A DNA stretch of 42,335 nucleotides from Chitinophagaceae bacterium (GCA_025933775.1 JAICZH010000018.1:1-42335); one strand, 5' to 3'. Positions 1 through 8,964 are shown, counted from the stretch's first letter. Numbers and translations: made by a program. The notes: generated by a model from the letters alone, not told the origin.

Positions 1-84
1 ATTGTTTACAGAAAAAAGTATGATAGGCCATTATCATAACGCAGAGCGGTAGCTATCTATTTAAGAAAAAATTAATTTTACCTC
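1..84. other. leading edge, no complete gene
   Basis: The first 84 bases hold no complete gene. One plus-strand frame stays open from base 2 to a TAG at 50-52 and could be the last 16 codons of an upstream gene cut by the window edge; the product cannot be recognised from this. In related genomes an RDD-family membrane protein often precedes the SpoIIM-like gene, but nothing here proves that. No TAnnTTTG promoter is visible before the ATG at 85, so the first gene is probably transcribed from further upstream. Confidence 0.3.
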
Positions 85-1122
85 ATGCGCGAAGCAAGGT
101 TTATAAAAAAAAATGTTGATAAATGGAATCAATATCAACAGGAAGAATCGAAAGACCCTGATGAAATGGCAAACAGGTTTATCACTTTGCTTGATGATCT
201 TTCTTATGCCAAAACTTTTTATCCCAAAAGCAAAGTTACCCGGTGGATCAATGGCATTGCAGCCGGCATTTATCAAAGCATTTATCAAAATAAAAAAAAT
301 AAATATTCAAGAATAATATTGTTTTGGAAGTATGAGCTTCCGTTGTTATTCCGGCGCTATCATAAAACTTTTTTATTTGCATTAATCCTGTTTATTTTAT
401 TTGTTACGGCAGGCGTTATTTCTTCTACAACCGATCCCAACTATGCAGCAAATTATTTTAATCACCGGGTGCAGGCAGGTTATTATGATGAAACGATTTC
501 ACGAATTCAAAAGGGCGATCCCTTTGGCGTTTATAAAGATGATAATCCATTTTCAATGTTTGTAGCAATTGCATATAACAATATCAGCGTTGCTTTTAAA
601 ATGGTTTTATCCGGCGTTTTATTTGGCATCGGAACAATTCTTTTAATGTGGCGTACCGGCCTTATGCTGGGATGTTTTCAATACATATTTTTTTCACAGG
701 GATTGGGTTGGCAATCGGTAATGGTGATATGGATTCACGGCACCATAGAAATTTCTTCTGTTGTAATTGCAAGCTGCGCGGGGCTTATACTTGGCTTTGG
801 CTGGCTGTTTCCGGGCACATACACCCGAAAGCAATCTTTTTTAAGAGCAGCAAAAGACGCTATGAAAATTTGCATCAGCCTTATCCCTTTTTTTATTGTT
901 GCCGCATTTTTTGAAAGCTATGTTACCCATCTTATGAGCAATACTTTTCAAAAAGATTCACACGATCTTGGGCTACCCGTTCCCGTTAGTATCATCATTT
1001 TGGCTGGCTCATTCTTTTTAATATTGTGGTATTTTGTTTTGTATCCAATACAATTGCATAAAAAAGGAGTTGTAATAGAAGATGGAAAAATTATAAAGAA
1101 AGGAATAACCTATGAACTTTAG
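85..1122 (+). CDS. SpoIIM-like (stage II sporulation protein M / DUF95 family) membrane protein
   Basis: A 345-residue integral membrane protein. Residues 1-90 are hydrophilic and basic; hydrophobic segments follow near 95-113, 168-190, 219-241, 262-278 and 300-320. The segment WIHGTIEISSVVIASCAGL (about 216-234) matches the conserved HG..E region of the SpoIIM/DUF95 family. In sporulating Firmicutes SpoIIM takes part in engulfment, but this organism shows no sporulation genes, so the name marks homology only. The last 11 bases overlap the start of the DUF4129 gene, and the MoxR and DUF58 genes lie downstream, a grouping found in many Bacteroidota and Actinobacteria. A shared role in membrane or envelope maintenance is inference. 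Confidence 0.85.
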   Translation: MREARFIKKNVDKWNQYQQEESKDPDEMANRFITLLDDLSYAKTFYPKSKVTRWINGIAAGIYQSIYQNKKNKYSRIILFWKYELPLLFRRYHKTFLFALILFILFVTAGVISSTTDPNYAANYFNHRVQAGYYDETISRIQKGDPFGVYKDDNPFSMFVAIAYNNISVAFKMVLSGVLFGIGTILLMWRTGLMLGCFQYIFFSQGLGWQSVMVIWIHGTIEISSVVIASCAGLILGFGWLFPGTYTRKQSFLRAAKDAMKICISLIPFFIVAAFFESYVTHLMSNTFQKDSHDLGLPVPVSIIILAGSFFLILWYFVLYPIQLHKKGVVIEDGKIIKKGITYEL

Positions 1123-1927
1123 TCGTTTAAAATTTTATTGCATTTTTTTTCCGCTGTTTTTTTTCACCAGCCAATGTTTTTCACAAAGTAATGATAATGC
1201 TGTTGATTCTTCTGAAGCTGCCACCACAGCCGATTCCATAAGCAGCAATGATTACAATACAGCCGACACTGTAATCACAAAAACAACTTTTGAAAATCAT
1301 GATGATTCTATAATAAAATGGAAACGGCGTCCCGAATTTGGATATATGGCTTATCTCGATAGCTTGCTGAAAAGAAAAAAGAATAAGCTGCGAATGGATA
1401 CTTTCAATATTACTACAAACGCAAGTAAAGAAATTAAAAGATCATCATCTTCTTCAGGTGCAAATAATTTTTTAAATAGTTTTCCTGTAAAAATATTCTT
1501 TTGGATAATTGCCATTTTTTTTATCGGTTTTATTTTGTATAAATTATTTATTAAAGGCGGATTATTTGATAGAGATACAAAAAAATATAAATCTGAACCA
1601 ACAGACGAAGAACCGGCAAAGCTCAATGACTATGCGGCTTACAACGATTTGATATATGAGGCTGAAGAAAAAAATGATTTTAATCTTGCCGTAAGATATT
1701 TGTATTTGCAACTGCTGAAAAAATTATCGGATCAAGAATTAATTCTTTTTTCACCTGACAAAACAAATAGATTTTATATGCAGGAATTAGCAGGCAAAAA
1801 TTATCAGCAGGAATTTGCATCATTAACGTTGCATTATGAATATGTATGGTATGGAAAATTTTCGATTAGCCATGACCGTTATATCCATCTGAAAAATGAA
1901 TTTATTGGATTTAATAAAAAAATATAA
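1112..1927 (+). CDS. DUF4129 domain-containing membrane protein
   Basis: A 271-residue protein with an N-terminal signal peptide (hydrophobic to about residue 24, ending QCFSQS), a Ser/Thr/Asp-rich periplasmic stretch, one transmembrane helix at about 124-147, and a cytoplasmic C-terminal domain at about 180-262. The segment YLYLQLLKKLSDQELI and the later HYEYVWYG resemble the DUF4129 domain, which elsewhere is often fused to transglutaminase domains. Its ATG lies inside the end of the SpoIIM-like gene and its own 3' end overlaps the DUF4350 gene by 32 bases, so translation of the three is probably coupled. Function is unknown; the family follows MoxR clusters closely. Confidence 0.8.
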   Translation: MNFSRLKFYCIFFPLFFFTSQCFSQSNDNAVDSSEAATTADSISSNDYNTADTVITKTTFENHDDSIIKWKRRPEFGYMAYLDSLLKRKKNKLRMDTFNITTNASKEIKRSSSSSGANNFLNSFPVKIFFWIIAIFFIGFILYKLFIKGGLFDRDTKKYKSEPTDEEPAKLNDYAAYNDLIYEAEEKNDFNLAVRYLYLQLLKKLSDQELILFSPDKTNRFYMQELAGKNYQQEFASLTLHYEYVWYGKFSISHDRYIHLKNEFIGFNKKI

Positions 1928-3170
1928 TTTGAAAAAAGTTATATCATATCTTTTTATTTTGTTTGCTGCTGCCACGCTAATGCAAAGTTGTAATCCTCAA
2001 AAACGTGTGTTGCCTCCATTGGTTGAAACCTACCGTAAGTCGGACATGCAGCCATTTGGCGGATACATTGCCTACAAAGAATTTCATAATCTTTTTAATG
2101 ATCGTTACATAGAAACCGTTACCGATCCTTTTGATGAAGAATGGAAAAACATACAGGATTATTCTGATGATAATAAATATTCTCTTTATTTTTTAATCAC
2201 TAAAAACCTGGTGCTCAATTATAGTGAAGTAAAAGCCTTTCTTGATTATGTAAGAGCCGGTAATGATCTTTTTATTTCAGCCGATTATATTGATACACGA
2301 TTGCTTGAAAACATCAATTGCAATACAGAAAGAGATGGCGAAATAATTGATGAAACCAAAGGGCTGATGCATAACACAAAAGTGAGCATGTATTTCGGGG
2401 ATAATTTTAATCCGCCTTCTTACAGTTATTATTATTATCCTTTTTTAAATTCACTATCGGGCTACGATACCGCATTTGCAAGGGTTTTGGGCCTAAATGA
2501 AAAAAATACGCCCAATTATATTATTTTATTTTCAGGTAAAGGGCGCATTTATCTGCATGTGGCGCCACGCATTTTCAGCAATTATTTTTTGATGACCGGC
2601 GATAATTATAAATATCTTGAAAATGTAATTTCTTATTTGCGCAGCGATCCTAAAAATATTTATTGGGATGAATATTATAAGAATACGAGTCCCGGGCGCA
2701 GAAGAGATAATAACAGCAATGCAAATGATAATTTTTCGGCACTAAGTGTTATAAACCAGCACCCGCCGCTGCTTTGGGCTTTCTGGCTTACTATAGTAGG
2801 GTTATTGCTTTTTATTTTTTTTAATATAAAAAGAAAACAAAGAATAATTAATATTGTAAAGCCCAATACAAATACAACTGTTACTTTTACCGAAACGGTT
2901 GGCAGGCTTTACCTTCAAAAAAAAGATAACAATCACATTGCTGAAAAAATGATCACGTATTTTTATGAACACATACGTAATAAATATTTTATCAGTACGG
3001 CAATTATTAATGATGAATTTTTAAATTCACTTTCCGGAAAAAGCGGCATACCTAAAGAAAAAGCAAAACAATTATTTGCCTTAATAGAAAACATACAATC
3101 GGGAGAAATTGTTGATGATGAAAAATTAATGCAGTTAAATTCGCAAATAGAAAATTTTTATAAAAAATAA
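1896..3170 (+). CDS. DUF4350 domain-containing lipoprotein
   Basis: A 424-residue protein with a signal sequence ending MQSC, so Cys32 is a likely lipidation site, though Met at -3 is not ideal. The periplasmic part (about 40-285) resembles DUF4350, a domain related to class-I glutamine-amidotransferase-like folds, and is followed by one transmembrane helix at about 292-311 and a basic cytoplasmic tail. A signal peptide plus a late helix means most of the protein faces the periplasm. The start overlaps DUF4129 by 32 bases; a TTG 30 bases downstream is an alternative start closer to the signal sequence. MoxR starts 5 bases after its stop. Probably a structural partner of the MoxR/DUF58 system; this is inference from position. 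Confidence 0.75.
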   Translation: MNLLDLIKKYNLKKVISYLFILFAAATLMQSCNPQKRVLPPLVETYRKSDMQPFGGYIAYKEFHNLFNDRYIETVTDPFDEEWKNIQDYSDDNKYSLYFLITKNLVLNYSEVKAFLDYVRAGNDLFISADYIDTRLLENINCNTERDGEIIDETKGLMHNTKVSMYFGDNFNPPSYSYYYYPFLNSLSGYDTAFARVLGLNEKNTPNYIILFSGKGRIYLHVAPRIFSNYFLMTGDNYKYLENVISYLRSDPKNIYWDEYYKNTSPGRRRDNNSNANDNFSALSVINQHPPLLWAFWLTIVGLLLFIFFNIKRKQRIINIVKPNTNTTVTFTETVGRLYLQKKDNNHIAEKMITYFYEHIRNKYFISTAIINDEFLNSLSGKSGIPKEKAKQLFALIENIQSGEIVDDEKLMQLNSQIENFYKK

Positions 3171-3175
3171 AGTTA

Positions 3176-4153
3176 ATGGAAGAAAATGTATTTGTTCAAA
3201 GGATTGATCTTGGCACGCTGAATGCCTCAGTGGAAGCCATTCGCAAAGAGATCAGTAAAATTATAGTAGGCCAGCATGAGATGATAAACATGCTGATGAT
3301 TGGCTTGCTCTGCGATGGCCATATTTTAATTGAAGGTGTGCCCGGCGTTGCCAAAACATTAACTGCAAAATTGATGGCAAAAATTATTAATGCAGATTTT
3401 TCACGCATTCAATTTACACCAGACTTAATGCCAAGCGATGTGTTGGGAACTTCTGTGTTTAATCCTAAAGAAGCGGATTTTCAATTCAAGCGCGGGCCTG
3501 TTTTCAGCAATATTATTTTGATTGATGAAATAAATCGTGCTCCAGCAAAAACGCAGGCCGCTTTGTTTGAAGTAATGGAAGAAAGACAAGTTACGATTGA
3601 CGGAACGACACACATTATGGATTTTCCTTTTTTAGTTTTAGCTACGCAAAATCCTATTGAGCAGGAAGGAACGTACCGGTTGCCGGAAGCGCAACTCGAT
3701 CGTTTTTTATTTAAGATAAATGTAAAATATCCGTCGCTTGAAGAAGAAATAAATATCATGCTGAACCAACAGGCGCTTACACAAAATGCATTGTTGGAAG
3801 ATGTGCGAAAAATTTTATCTACTACACAAATTGCTGAATTCAGAAATATTATTCAACAAATAATTATTGACCCAAAGTTGGTTGAGTTTATTGCAAAAAT
3901 TGTAAATGAAACGAGGCATACACCTTCCCTATTTTTAGGCGCATCGCCAAGAGCGTCGCTGGCTGTATTGAAAGCATCGAAGGCAAATGCAGCCATTAAA
4001 GGAAGAGACTTTGTAAACCCTGAAGATATTATTGAAATGGCTGCGCCGGTAATGCGCCACCGGATTATTTTAACTCCTGAAAAAGAAATGGAAGGCATTA
4101 CACCCGACGAACTCATTCAAAATATTATCAGCAACATTGAAGTGCCGAGATAG
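3176..4153 (+). CDS. MoxR family AAA+ ATPase
   Basis: A 325-residue AAA+ ATPase of the MoxR family. Walker A is GVPGVAKT (54-61) and Walker B is LIDEIN (about 115-120), followed by the family segment FEVMEERQVT and the sensor region ATQNPIEQEGTYRLPEAQLD. The C-terminal part (about 215-325) is the AAA lid. MoxR proteins act as chaperones that pair with von Willebrand factor A-type proteins; the DUF58 gene 11 bases downstream is the expected partner. The ATG at 3176 gives the normal family length and sits just after the DUF4350 stop. The substrate in this organism is not known. Confidence 0.95.
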   Translation: MEENVFVQRIDLGTLNASVEAIRKEISKIIVGQHEMINMLMIGLLCDGHILIEGVPGVAKTLTAKLMAKIINADFSRIQFTPDLMPSDVLGTSVFNPKEADFQFKRGPVFSNIILIDEINRAPAKTQAALFEVMEERQVTIDGTTHIMDFPFLVLATQNPIEQEGTYRLPEAQLDRFLFKINVKYPSLEEEINIMLNQQALTQNALLEDVRKILSTTQIAEFRNIIQQIIIDPKLVEFIAKIVNETRHTPSLFLGASPRASLAVLKASKANAAIKGRDFVNPEDIIEMAAPVMRHRIILTPEKEMEGITPDELIQNIISNIEVPR

Positions 4154-4164
4154 CAATTTTTAAA

Positions 4165-5508
4165 ATGAATTTTATAAAAAAATATTTTGGCGATTTGTTT
4201 ATTACAACTCGTTTTTACGGCGGATTGCTTGTTTGCATTTGTTTATTTTTTGTATCGTTTTATTTTTTTGCGCTTGTTTCAATAGCGACAATTATTTTTT
4301 TTGCATTGATAATATTTTGCGCAGCAGATTATGCATTTTTATTTTTTACAAAAAAAAATATTGCTGCAAAACGCTTTACTGCAGGGCGATTGAGCAATGG
4401 CGATGAAAATAAAATTGAACTGTTTGTAAAAAATGAATTTTCTTTTTCAGTAAATATAAATATCATAGATGAATTGCCCGAACAATTTCAGGAACGAAAA
4501 TGGAAAAAGCATTTGCGTTTGAAAAGAAAGCAATCTGGAAAAATAAAATATTATTTACGTCCCTTGCAAAGAGGCGAATACTATTTTGGCAGCATTCATT
4601 TATTTGTTACATCGCCTTTGGGATTGTTTTGTCGAAGGTTTACTTCTGATGCTGAAGAAACCATTCATGTATATCCTTCTTTTATGCAGTTGTATAAATA
4701 TGAATTGCTATCAAACGCAATAATTCAAAATGAAAGCGGCAGCAGGCGAATGCGCAAGATCGGCCAGAGCATGGAGTTTGAACAGATAAAAGAATACATA
4801 ACGGGAGACGATATACGCACTTTGAACTGGAAAGCTTCCGCGCGAAAAGGCAATCTGATGGTGAATAATTTTATGGATGAAAGATCGCAGCAAGTATATT
4901 GTATCATTGATAAAGGGCGTTTGATGAAAATGCCTTTTGCCGGATTAACATTGCTCGATTATGCCATCAACAGTTGTTTGGTGTTGAGTAATATTTGTCT
5001 GAAAAAACAAGACAGAGTAGGCGTTATAACTTTTTCAAATACGATTGGCAGCGTGCTTGCGGCGGATAGAAAGCCAGTGCAAAAAGAAAATATTTTAGAG
5101 TTGTTATATAATCAAACAACTCATTTTCTGGAAAGTGATTTTGAAATGTTGTATATGCAAATCCGCCACCACATTAGAAATCGCAGCCTGATAATACTGT
5201 ACACCAATTTTGAATCTTTATCAGGATTGAACCGGCAAATAGATTATTTACGTTCTATTGCAAGTCATCATTTATTGTTGGTTATATTTTTTGAAAATAC
5301 TGAATTGGAAAAACTTACAACTTCACATGCAGATAATGTGGAAGAAATTTATATAAAAACAATTGCTGAAAAATTTGCTTTTGAAAAAAGACTTATTGCA
5401 AAAGAGCTTATGAAATATGGAATTTTATCTTTGCTTACATCTCCTCAAAAACTTACCGTAAATGTTATCAATAAATATTTGGAATTAAAATCCCGGCAGG
5501 CTATTTAA
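4165..5508 (+). CDS. DUF58 domain-containing protein (vWA-like partner of MoxR)
   Basis: A 447-residue protein. Two closely spaced hydrophobic segments lie at about 15-60, then a beta-rich region, then the DUF58 signature GDDIRTLNWKASARKG (about 214-229), followed by a vWA-like fold with CIIDKGR in place of the usual DxSxS metal-binding motif. DUF58 proteins almost always sit next to MoxR ATPases and are thought to work with them at the membrane. This is the last gene of the cluster. A short repeat (5511-5532) follows the stop directly, then truB starts 56 bases after the stop, so truB may be co-transcribed. Confidence 0.92.
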   Translation: MNFIKKYFGDLFITTRFYGGLLVCICLFFVSFYFFALVSIATIIFFALIIFCAADYAFLFFTKKNIAAKRFTAGRLSNGDENKIELFVKNEFSFSVNINIIDELPEQFQERKWKKHLRLKRKQSGKIKYYLRPLQRGEYYFGSIHLFVTSPLGLFCRRFTSDAEETIHVYPSFMQLYKYELLSNAIIQNESGSRRMRKIGQSMEFEQIKEYITGDDIRTLNWKASARKGNLMVNNFMDERSQQVYCIIDKGRLMKMPFAGLTLLDYAINSCLVLSNICLKKQDRVGVITFSNTIGSVLAADRKPVQKENILELLYNQTTHFLESDFEMLYMQIRHHIRNRSLIILYTNFESLSGLNRQIDYLRSIASHHLLLVIFFENTELEKLTTSHADNVEEIYIKTIAEKFAFEKRLIAKELMKYGILSLLTSPQKLTVNVINKYLELKSRQAI

Positions 5509-5510
5509 TA

Positions 5511-5532
5511 TCCCAAACCCTTAAAGGGGCTT
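5511..5532. repeat. dispersed GC-rich repeat copy 1 (CCCTTAAAGGGG type)
   Basis: A short element, CCCAAACCCTTAAAGGGGCTT, begins 2-3 bases after the DUF58 stop codon. The core CCC-TTAAA-GGG is palindromic. It stands out as GC-rich in an AT-rich spacer and resembles the GC-rich palindromes at 16696, 26910, 27420 and 27544 in being placed at a gene end. Similar phrases are common between genes of Bacteroidota, but copy number in this genome cannot be judged here. Confidence 0.45.
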
Positions 5533-5564
5533 GATAACTTTTATAACAAAATAAAAATATTAAA

Positions 5565-6272
5565 ATGGATGAGCAGGCACTTGATAGAAATGAAAATTTT
5601 CAACTTTCGTCTTTGGAATCTGGGGATGTTATACTTATTAATAAGCCATTGCAATGGACATCTTTTGATGTAGTAAAAAAAATACGCAACACAATCAAAA
5701 TAAAAAAAGTAGGCCATGCAGGAACGCTGGATCCTTTGGCCACAGGGCTTTTGATTGTATGCACCGGAAAGCTTACCAAAAAAATTAATGAATATATGGC
5801 GCAGGAAAAAGAATACACAGGTACATTTACTTTGGGCGCAACCACACCTACTTATGATTTGGAAAGTGAACCGCAAAATTTTCAATCCATTGATGCCATT
5901 ACTTCTGAAAAAATAATTGAGACCGCAAAAAAATTTGTTGGAGAAATTATGCAAACGCCGCCTATTCATTCTGCTATTAAGCAAAAAGGAAAACCAGTTT
6001 ATTTATTGGCGCGCAAAGGCGCTGATGTAAAATTAGAACCAAGAAAAATTATTATTCATCAATTTGAAATTACCAACATTGAATTGCCGGTAATTTCTTT
6101 TAAAGTAGTGTGTATAACGGGAACGTATATACGCAGTTTAGCAAATGATTTTGGTGCAGCGCTTGGCTGTGGCGCTTATCTCAGCAGCTTATGCCGTACA
6201 CGTATTGGTTCATTTACATTAGATCAGTCTATCAGCATTGATGAATTTATTAATTCTGTTTCTAAAAAATAA
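5565..6272 (+). CDS. truB: tRNA pseudouridine(55) synthase TruB
   Basis: A 235-residue TruB, which makes pseudouridine 55 in the T loop of most tRNAs. The catalytic motif GHAGTLDPLATG is at 50-61 with the nucleophile Asp56; KPLQWTSFDVV (27-37) and the ITGTYIRSLANDFG segment (about 183-196) are also typical. The length fits the short Bacteroidota form, which lacks a full PUA domain. The ATG at 5565 gives about 20 residues before the conserved DVILINKP start, acceptable for the family. It follows the DUF58 gene by 56 bases and no own promoter was recognised. Confidence 0.96.
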   Translation: MDEQALDRNENFQLSSLESGDVILINKPLQWTSFDVVKKIRNTIKIKKVGHAGTLDPLATGLLIVCTGKLTKKINEYMAQEKEYTGTFTLGATTPTYDLESEPQNFQSIDAITSEKIIETAKKFVGEIMQTPPIHSAIKQKGKPVYLLARKGADVKLEPRKIIIHQFEITNIELPVISFKVVCITGTYIRSLANDFGAALGCGAYLSSLCRTRIGSFTLDQSISIDEFINSVSKK

Positions 6273-6391
6273 TTTTTGCAATACAATTCTTATTTTGAAT
6301 TAACAATTATTTCAGGTAACAATCGTTTCCTCTTTTAAAATAATTCCTTAATATTTGCAACAAAAGATTCTTTAAACCAGTAACTGCGCCT

Positions 6392-8401
6392 ATGCTTAAA
6401 AAGCTTGCATTTTTATTTTTTGGTTTGTTTAGTTTTTTTTATTCAATTGCTCAAACCTGCACCACTATTGGCCAAAACCCATCTACGGCTTTCCCAGTGT
6501 GTGGCACAGATACTTTTAGCCAGGCTACCGTTCCTTATTGCGGAGGTAAATTAATTCCCGGTGTTTGCAGCCAGGATGGCGTTACAGATATCAATCCGTT
6601 TTGGTACAAATTCACCTGCTTTAAAGCAGGCACATTGGGATTTTTAATAACCCCGAATGACTTAAATGATGATTATGATTGGGAATTATTTGACATCACC
6701 GGAGCAAATCCTGATGATATTTATACTAACACTTCTTTATTCGTAGCTTGTAACTGGTCAGGAAACACCGGCAAAACCGGCGCATCTGCTGCTGGAAGGT
6801 CTTTGCAAAATTGTGCAGGATCATCTTATCCTACCTTTAGCGCTATGCCCACGCTTAAGGTTGGGCATAATTACCTTTTATTAATCAGCCATTTCACAGT
6901 ATTTACACCTTCGCAAAACGGATATCAATTATCATTTGGCGGCGGCTCTGCAAGTATAACAGACACACTTACTCCGAATTTAGTGAATGCAACTGCATCG
7001 TGCGATGCAACACAAATTATTATTAAGCTTAATAAAAAAATGAAGTGCAGCAGCCTCGCTGTTGATGGAAGTGATTTTGCAATTTCACCAAACGTTTCAA
7101 CTGTTTCAGGAGCAAGTAGCCTTTCTTGTTCAAATGGATTTGATATGGATTCTCTCACACTCACTGTAAACAATCCTTTGCCTCCCGGAAGTTATTCCGT
7201 TATTATAAAAAATGGAAATGACGGAAATACATTGCTGGATTATTGTGATAGAAATATAACTGCCGGAAATAATGTGCCGTTAGTTGTTGCTCCTCTGGCG
7301 CCTACGCCAATGGATAGTTTAACAAAAGTTGGATGCGCTCCCGATACTTTGCAACTGGTTTTTAAAAAAAATATTAAATGCAATACAATTGCAAATGATG
7401 GAAGTGATTTTATAGTTACCGGACCTTCGGTTGTGAATGTAGTAAAAGCAGAAGGAATTTGTACAAATGGACTTAGTAAAGTAATCAACATTATTTTATC
7501 AGGGCCGATTGTTACCGGCGGCAATTATCAGATAAAATTAGTAAGAGGTACTGACGGAAATACAATCATTGATGAATGCGGGCAGGAAACTCCTGTTGGC
7601 TCTTTTTTAAATTTTATTACAAAAGATACTGTTTCTGCAGATTTTAATTATACCATTTTTGAAGCTTGCAAAACAGATACGGTTGCTTTTTTTCATGATG
7701 GGAAAAATGGAGTAAACCAATGGACGTGGCAGTTAGATTATTTGGGAATAAGCCATGCACAAAACCCTGTTGCTTATTTTACAGCATTTGGAACCAAACA
7801 AATTACCTTATCTGTTTCAAATGGCGTATGCTCCGATTCAATAACCAAAACAATTAATCTTGATAATGCATTAAATGCCTCTTTTGAAACCAACAATATT
7901 TTATGCCCGGAAGATACCGCCACGTTTATCAATAACAGCATTGGAAATATTACCGCTTATTTTTGGGATTTCGGAAATGGAAACACCAGCGCTGCCAAAG
8001 ACCCGCCGCCACTGCATTACCCGATTTTAAGCGCTGAAAAAATTTACACCGTTCGATTGATAATAAAAAATTCTGCCGGCTGTTATGATACGGCGGCTAA
8101 TGATATAAAAGTTTTAAAAAGTTGTTACATCGCTGTGCCAACTGCGTTTACACCTAATGGTGATGGGCTAAATGATTTTTTATATCCGCTTAATGCATTT
8201 AAAGCCGATAACCTGCAATTCAGTGTGTACAATCGTTTAGGGCAAAGAGTATTTTATACAACCGACTGGGCAAAAAAATGGGATGGAACAATTGATGGAA
8301 ACCCACAAGATGCCGGTATTTATGTATGGACATTAAAATACATCAATCACGATACAGGAAAAAAAATTTTTCAAAAGGGATCATCGGTATTGATAAGATA
8401 A
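6392..8401 (+). CDS. secreted PKD-domain protein with T9SS type B (CHU_C) sorting domain
   Basis: A 669-residue extracellular protein. Residues 1-20 form a signal peptide ending SIAQ. Cys-rich beta-sandwich regions fill about 21-400, including two related repeats with DGSDF and GNTLLDYC/GNTIIDEC (about 200-400). Two PKD-like domains follow (about 405-490 and 490-575; WDFGNGN in the second). The C-terminal 88 residues starting VPTAFTPNGDGLNDFLYP are the gliding motility-associated C-terminal (type B) sorting domain, which directs export and surface attachment by the type IX secretion system. The binding target is unknown. A near-consensus TTAATATTTGC lies about 35-45 bases before the ATG. A large hairpin follows the stop. 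Confidence 0.9.
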   Translation: MLKKLAFLFFGLFSFFYSIAQTCTTIGQNPSTAFPVCGTDTFSQATVPYCGGKLIPGVCSQDGVTDINPFWYKFTCFKAGTLGFLITPNDLNDDYDWELFDITGANPDDIYTNTSLFVACNWSGNTGKTGASAAGRSLQNCAGSSYPTFSAMPTLKVGHNYLLLISHFTVFTPSQNGYQLSFGGGSASITDTLTPNLVNATASCDATQIIIKLNKKMKCSSLAVDGSDFAISPNVSTVSGASSLSCSNGFDMDSLTLTVNNPLPPGSYSVIIKNGNDGNTLLDYCDRNITAGNNVPLVVAPLAPTPMDSLTKVGCAPDTLQLVFKKNIKCNTIANDGSDFIVTGPSVVNVVKAEGICTNGLSKVINIILSGPIVTGGNYQIKLVRGTDGNTIIDECGQETPVGSFLNFITKDTVSADFNYTIFEACKTDTVAFFHDGKNGVNQWTWQLDYLGISHAQNPVAYFTAFGTKQITLSVSNGVCSDSITKTINLDNALNASFETNNILCPEDTATFINNSIGNITAYFWDFGNGNTSAAKDPPPLHYPILSAEKIYTVRLIIKNSAGCYDTAANDIKVLKSCYIAVPTAFTPNGDGLNDFLYPLNAFKADNLQFSVYNRLGQRVFYTTDWAKKWDGTIDGNPQDAGIYVWTLKYINHDTGKKIFQKGSSVLIR

Positions 8402-8440
8402 TTCCCGCAACTAAATTTTTATACAAATAAAATTATTTCA

Positions 8441-8494
8441 CTGCTTTTTCCTTTCCGGAATATTTAAAAAAATATTTTACCGGAAAGGTAGCAG
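8441..8494. terminator. long hairpin after the T9SS protein gene
   Basis: Nine bases CCTTTCCGG (8450-8458) pair perfectly with CCGGAAAGG (8480-8488); inside them AATATTT (8459-8465) pairs with AAATATT (8470-8476) around an AAAA loop, and outside CTGC (8441-8444) faces GCAG (8491-8494). No long T run follows directly on either strand, so this may be an RNA 3'-end processing or stability hairpin shared by the convergent genes on each side rather than a textbook terminator. Confidence 0.55.
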
Positions 8495-8543
8495 TTATAT
8501 AATTCATTTTTTTTCAAAAGTAGCAGATGAATTTTAACTGGGT

Positions 8544-8771
8544 TTAAATTTCAGGAATATAAAAACCAATCACCGGCTTCGAAGAAATCTCAGCCGTATT
8601 TTTGATTTCTTTTACCTGGTTGTCCTGCACTTTTTTTTGATTGCCATTCGAAATTCCAAAAAGGAATAAAAAAGGAATTACCACACCGGATATAAGTACT
8701 TCAAAAAAATAAATACCGCGTTTAGCAAACTCAACTATTGAATCGTTTGTGCTATTAGTTATTGTGTTCAT
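8544..8771 (-). CDS. small single-pass membrane protein, unknown
   Basis: A 75-residue protein of no recognised family. Residues 1-16 are polar, about 20-42 form one hydrophobic helix (FFEVLISGVVIPFLFLFGI), and the rest is polar and Lys/Gln-rich, ending IGFYIPEI. It is likely real despite its size: a full Bacteroidota-type promoter (TTG-N21-TATCTTTG, 8805-8836) lies about 33 bases before the ATG and a 7-base inverted repeat overlaps the -33 region. It stands alone, convergent with the T9SS protein gene. A regulator or stress protein would fit the promoter but is not shown. Confidence 0.6.
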   Translation of the reverse strand: MNTITNSTNDSIVEFAKRGIYFFEVLISGVVIPFLFLFGISNGNQKKVQDNQVKEIKNTAEISSKPVIGFYIPEI

Positions 8772-8804
8772 TGTTTTTAAGAGTTTTAATTGTTATTGAT
8801 ATAA

Positions 8805-8836
8805 CAAAGATATAGTTAAAAACATATACTATGCAA
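8805..8836 (-). promoter_or_regulatory. promoter of the 75-residue membrane protein
   Basis: Read on the minus strand, TTG (8836-8834) is followed after 21 bases by TATCTTTG (8812-8805), a perfect TAnnTTTG -7 box. The ATG is 33 bases further on, which leaves a leader of about 29 bases. This is one of the best-formed promoters in the window. Confidence 0.6.
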
Positions 8837-8845
8837 TACATAGTA
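8827..8845. promoter_or_regulatory. palindromic operator candidate
   Basis: TACTATG-CAATA-CATAGTA is a 7-base perfect inverted repeat with a 5-base spacer. It covers the -33 TTG of the promoter, the usual place for a repressor dimer. No regulator gene is adjacent, so the binding protein would be encoded elsewhere. Confidence 0.4.
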
Positions 8846-8964
8846 CATTAAATAACATAATACGCCTTTAAATGGCAAAAAGCCTTTATGAGCGGTAGAA
8901 AGAATTTTATTGTTTTAAAAAAAAATTAAGAAGAAAAGAAATTTTTAGAACCGGAAGATTTTTT

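Noticed and set aside
85-1122. Sporulation function from the SpoIIM-like gene
   Set aside because: No other sporulation genes are seen and the gene sits in a MoxR cluster common in non-sporulating bacteria.
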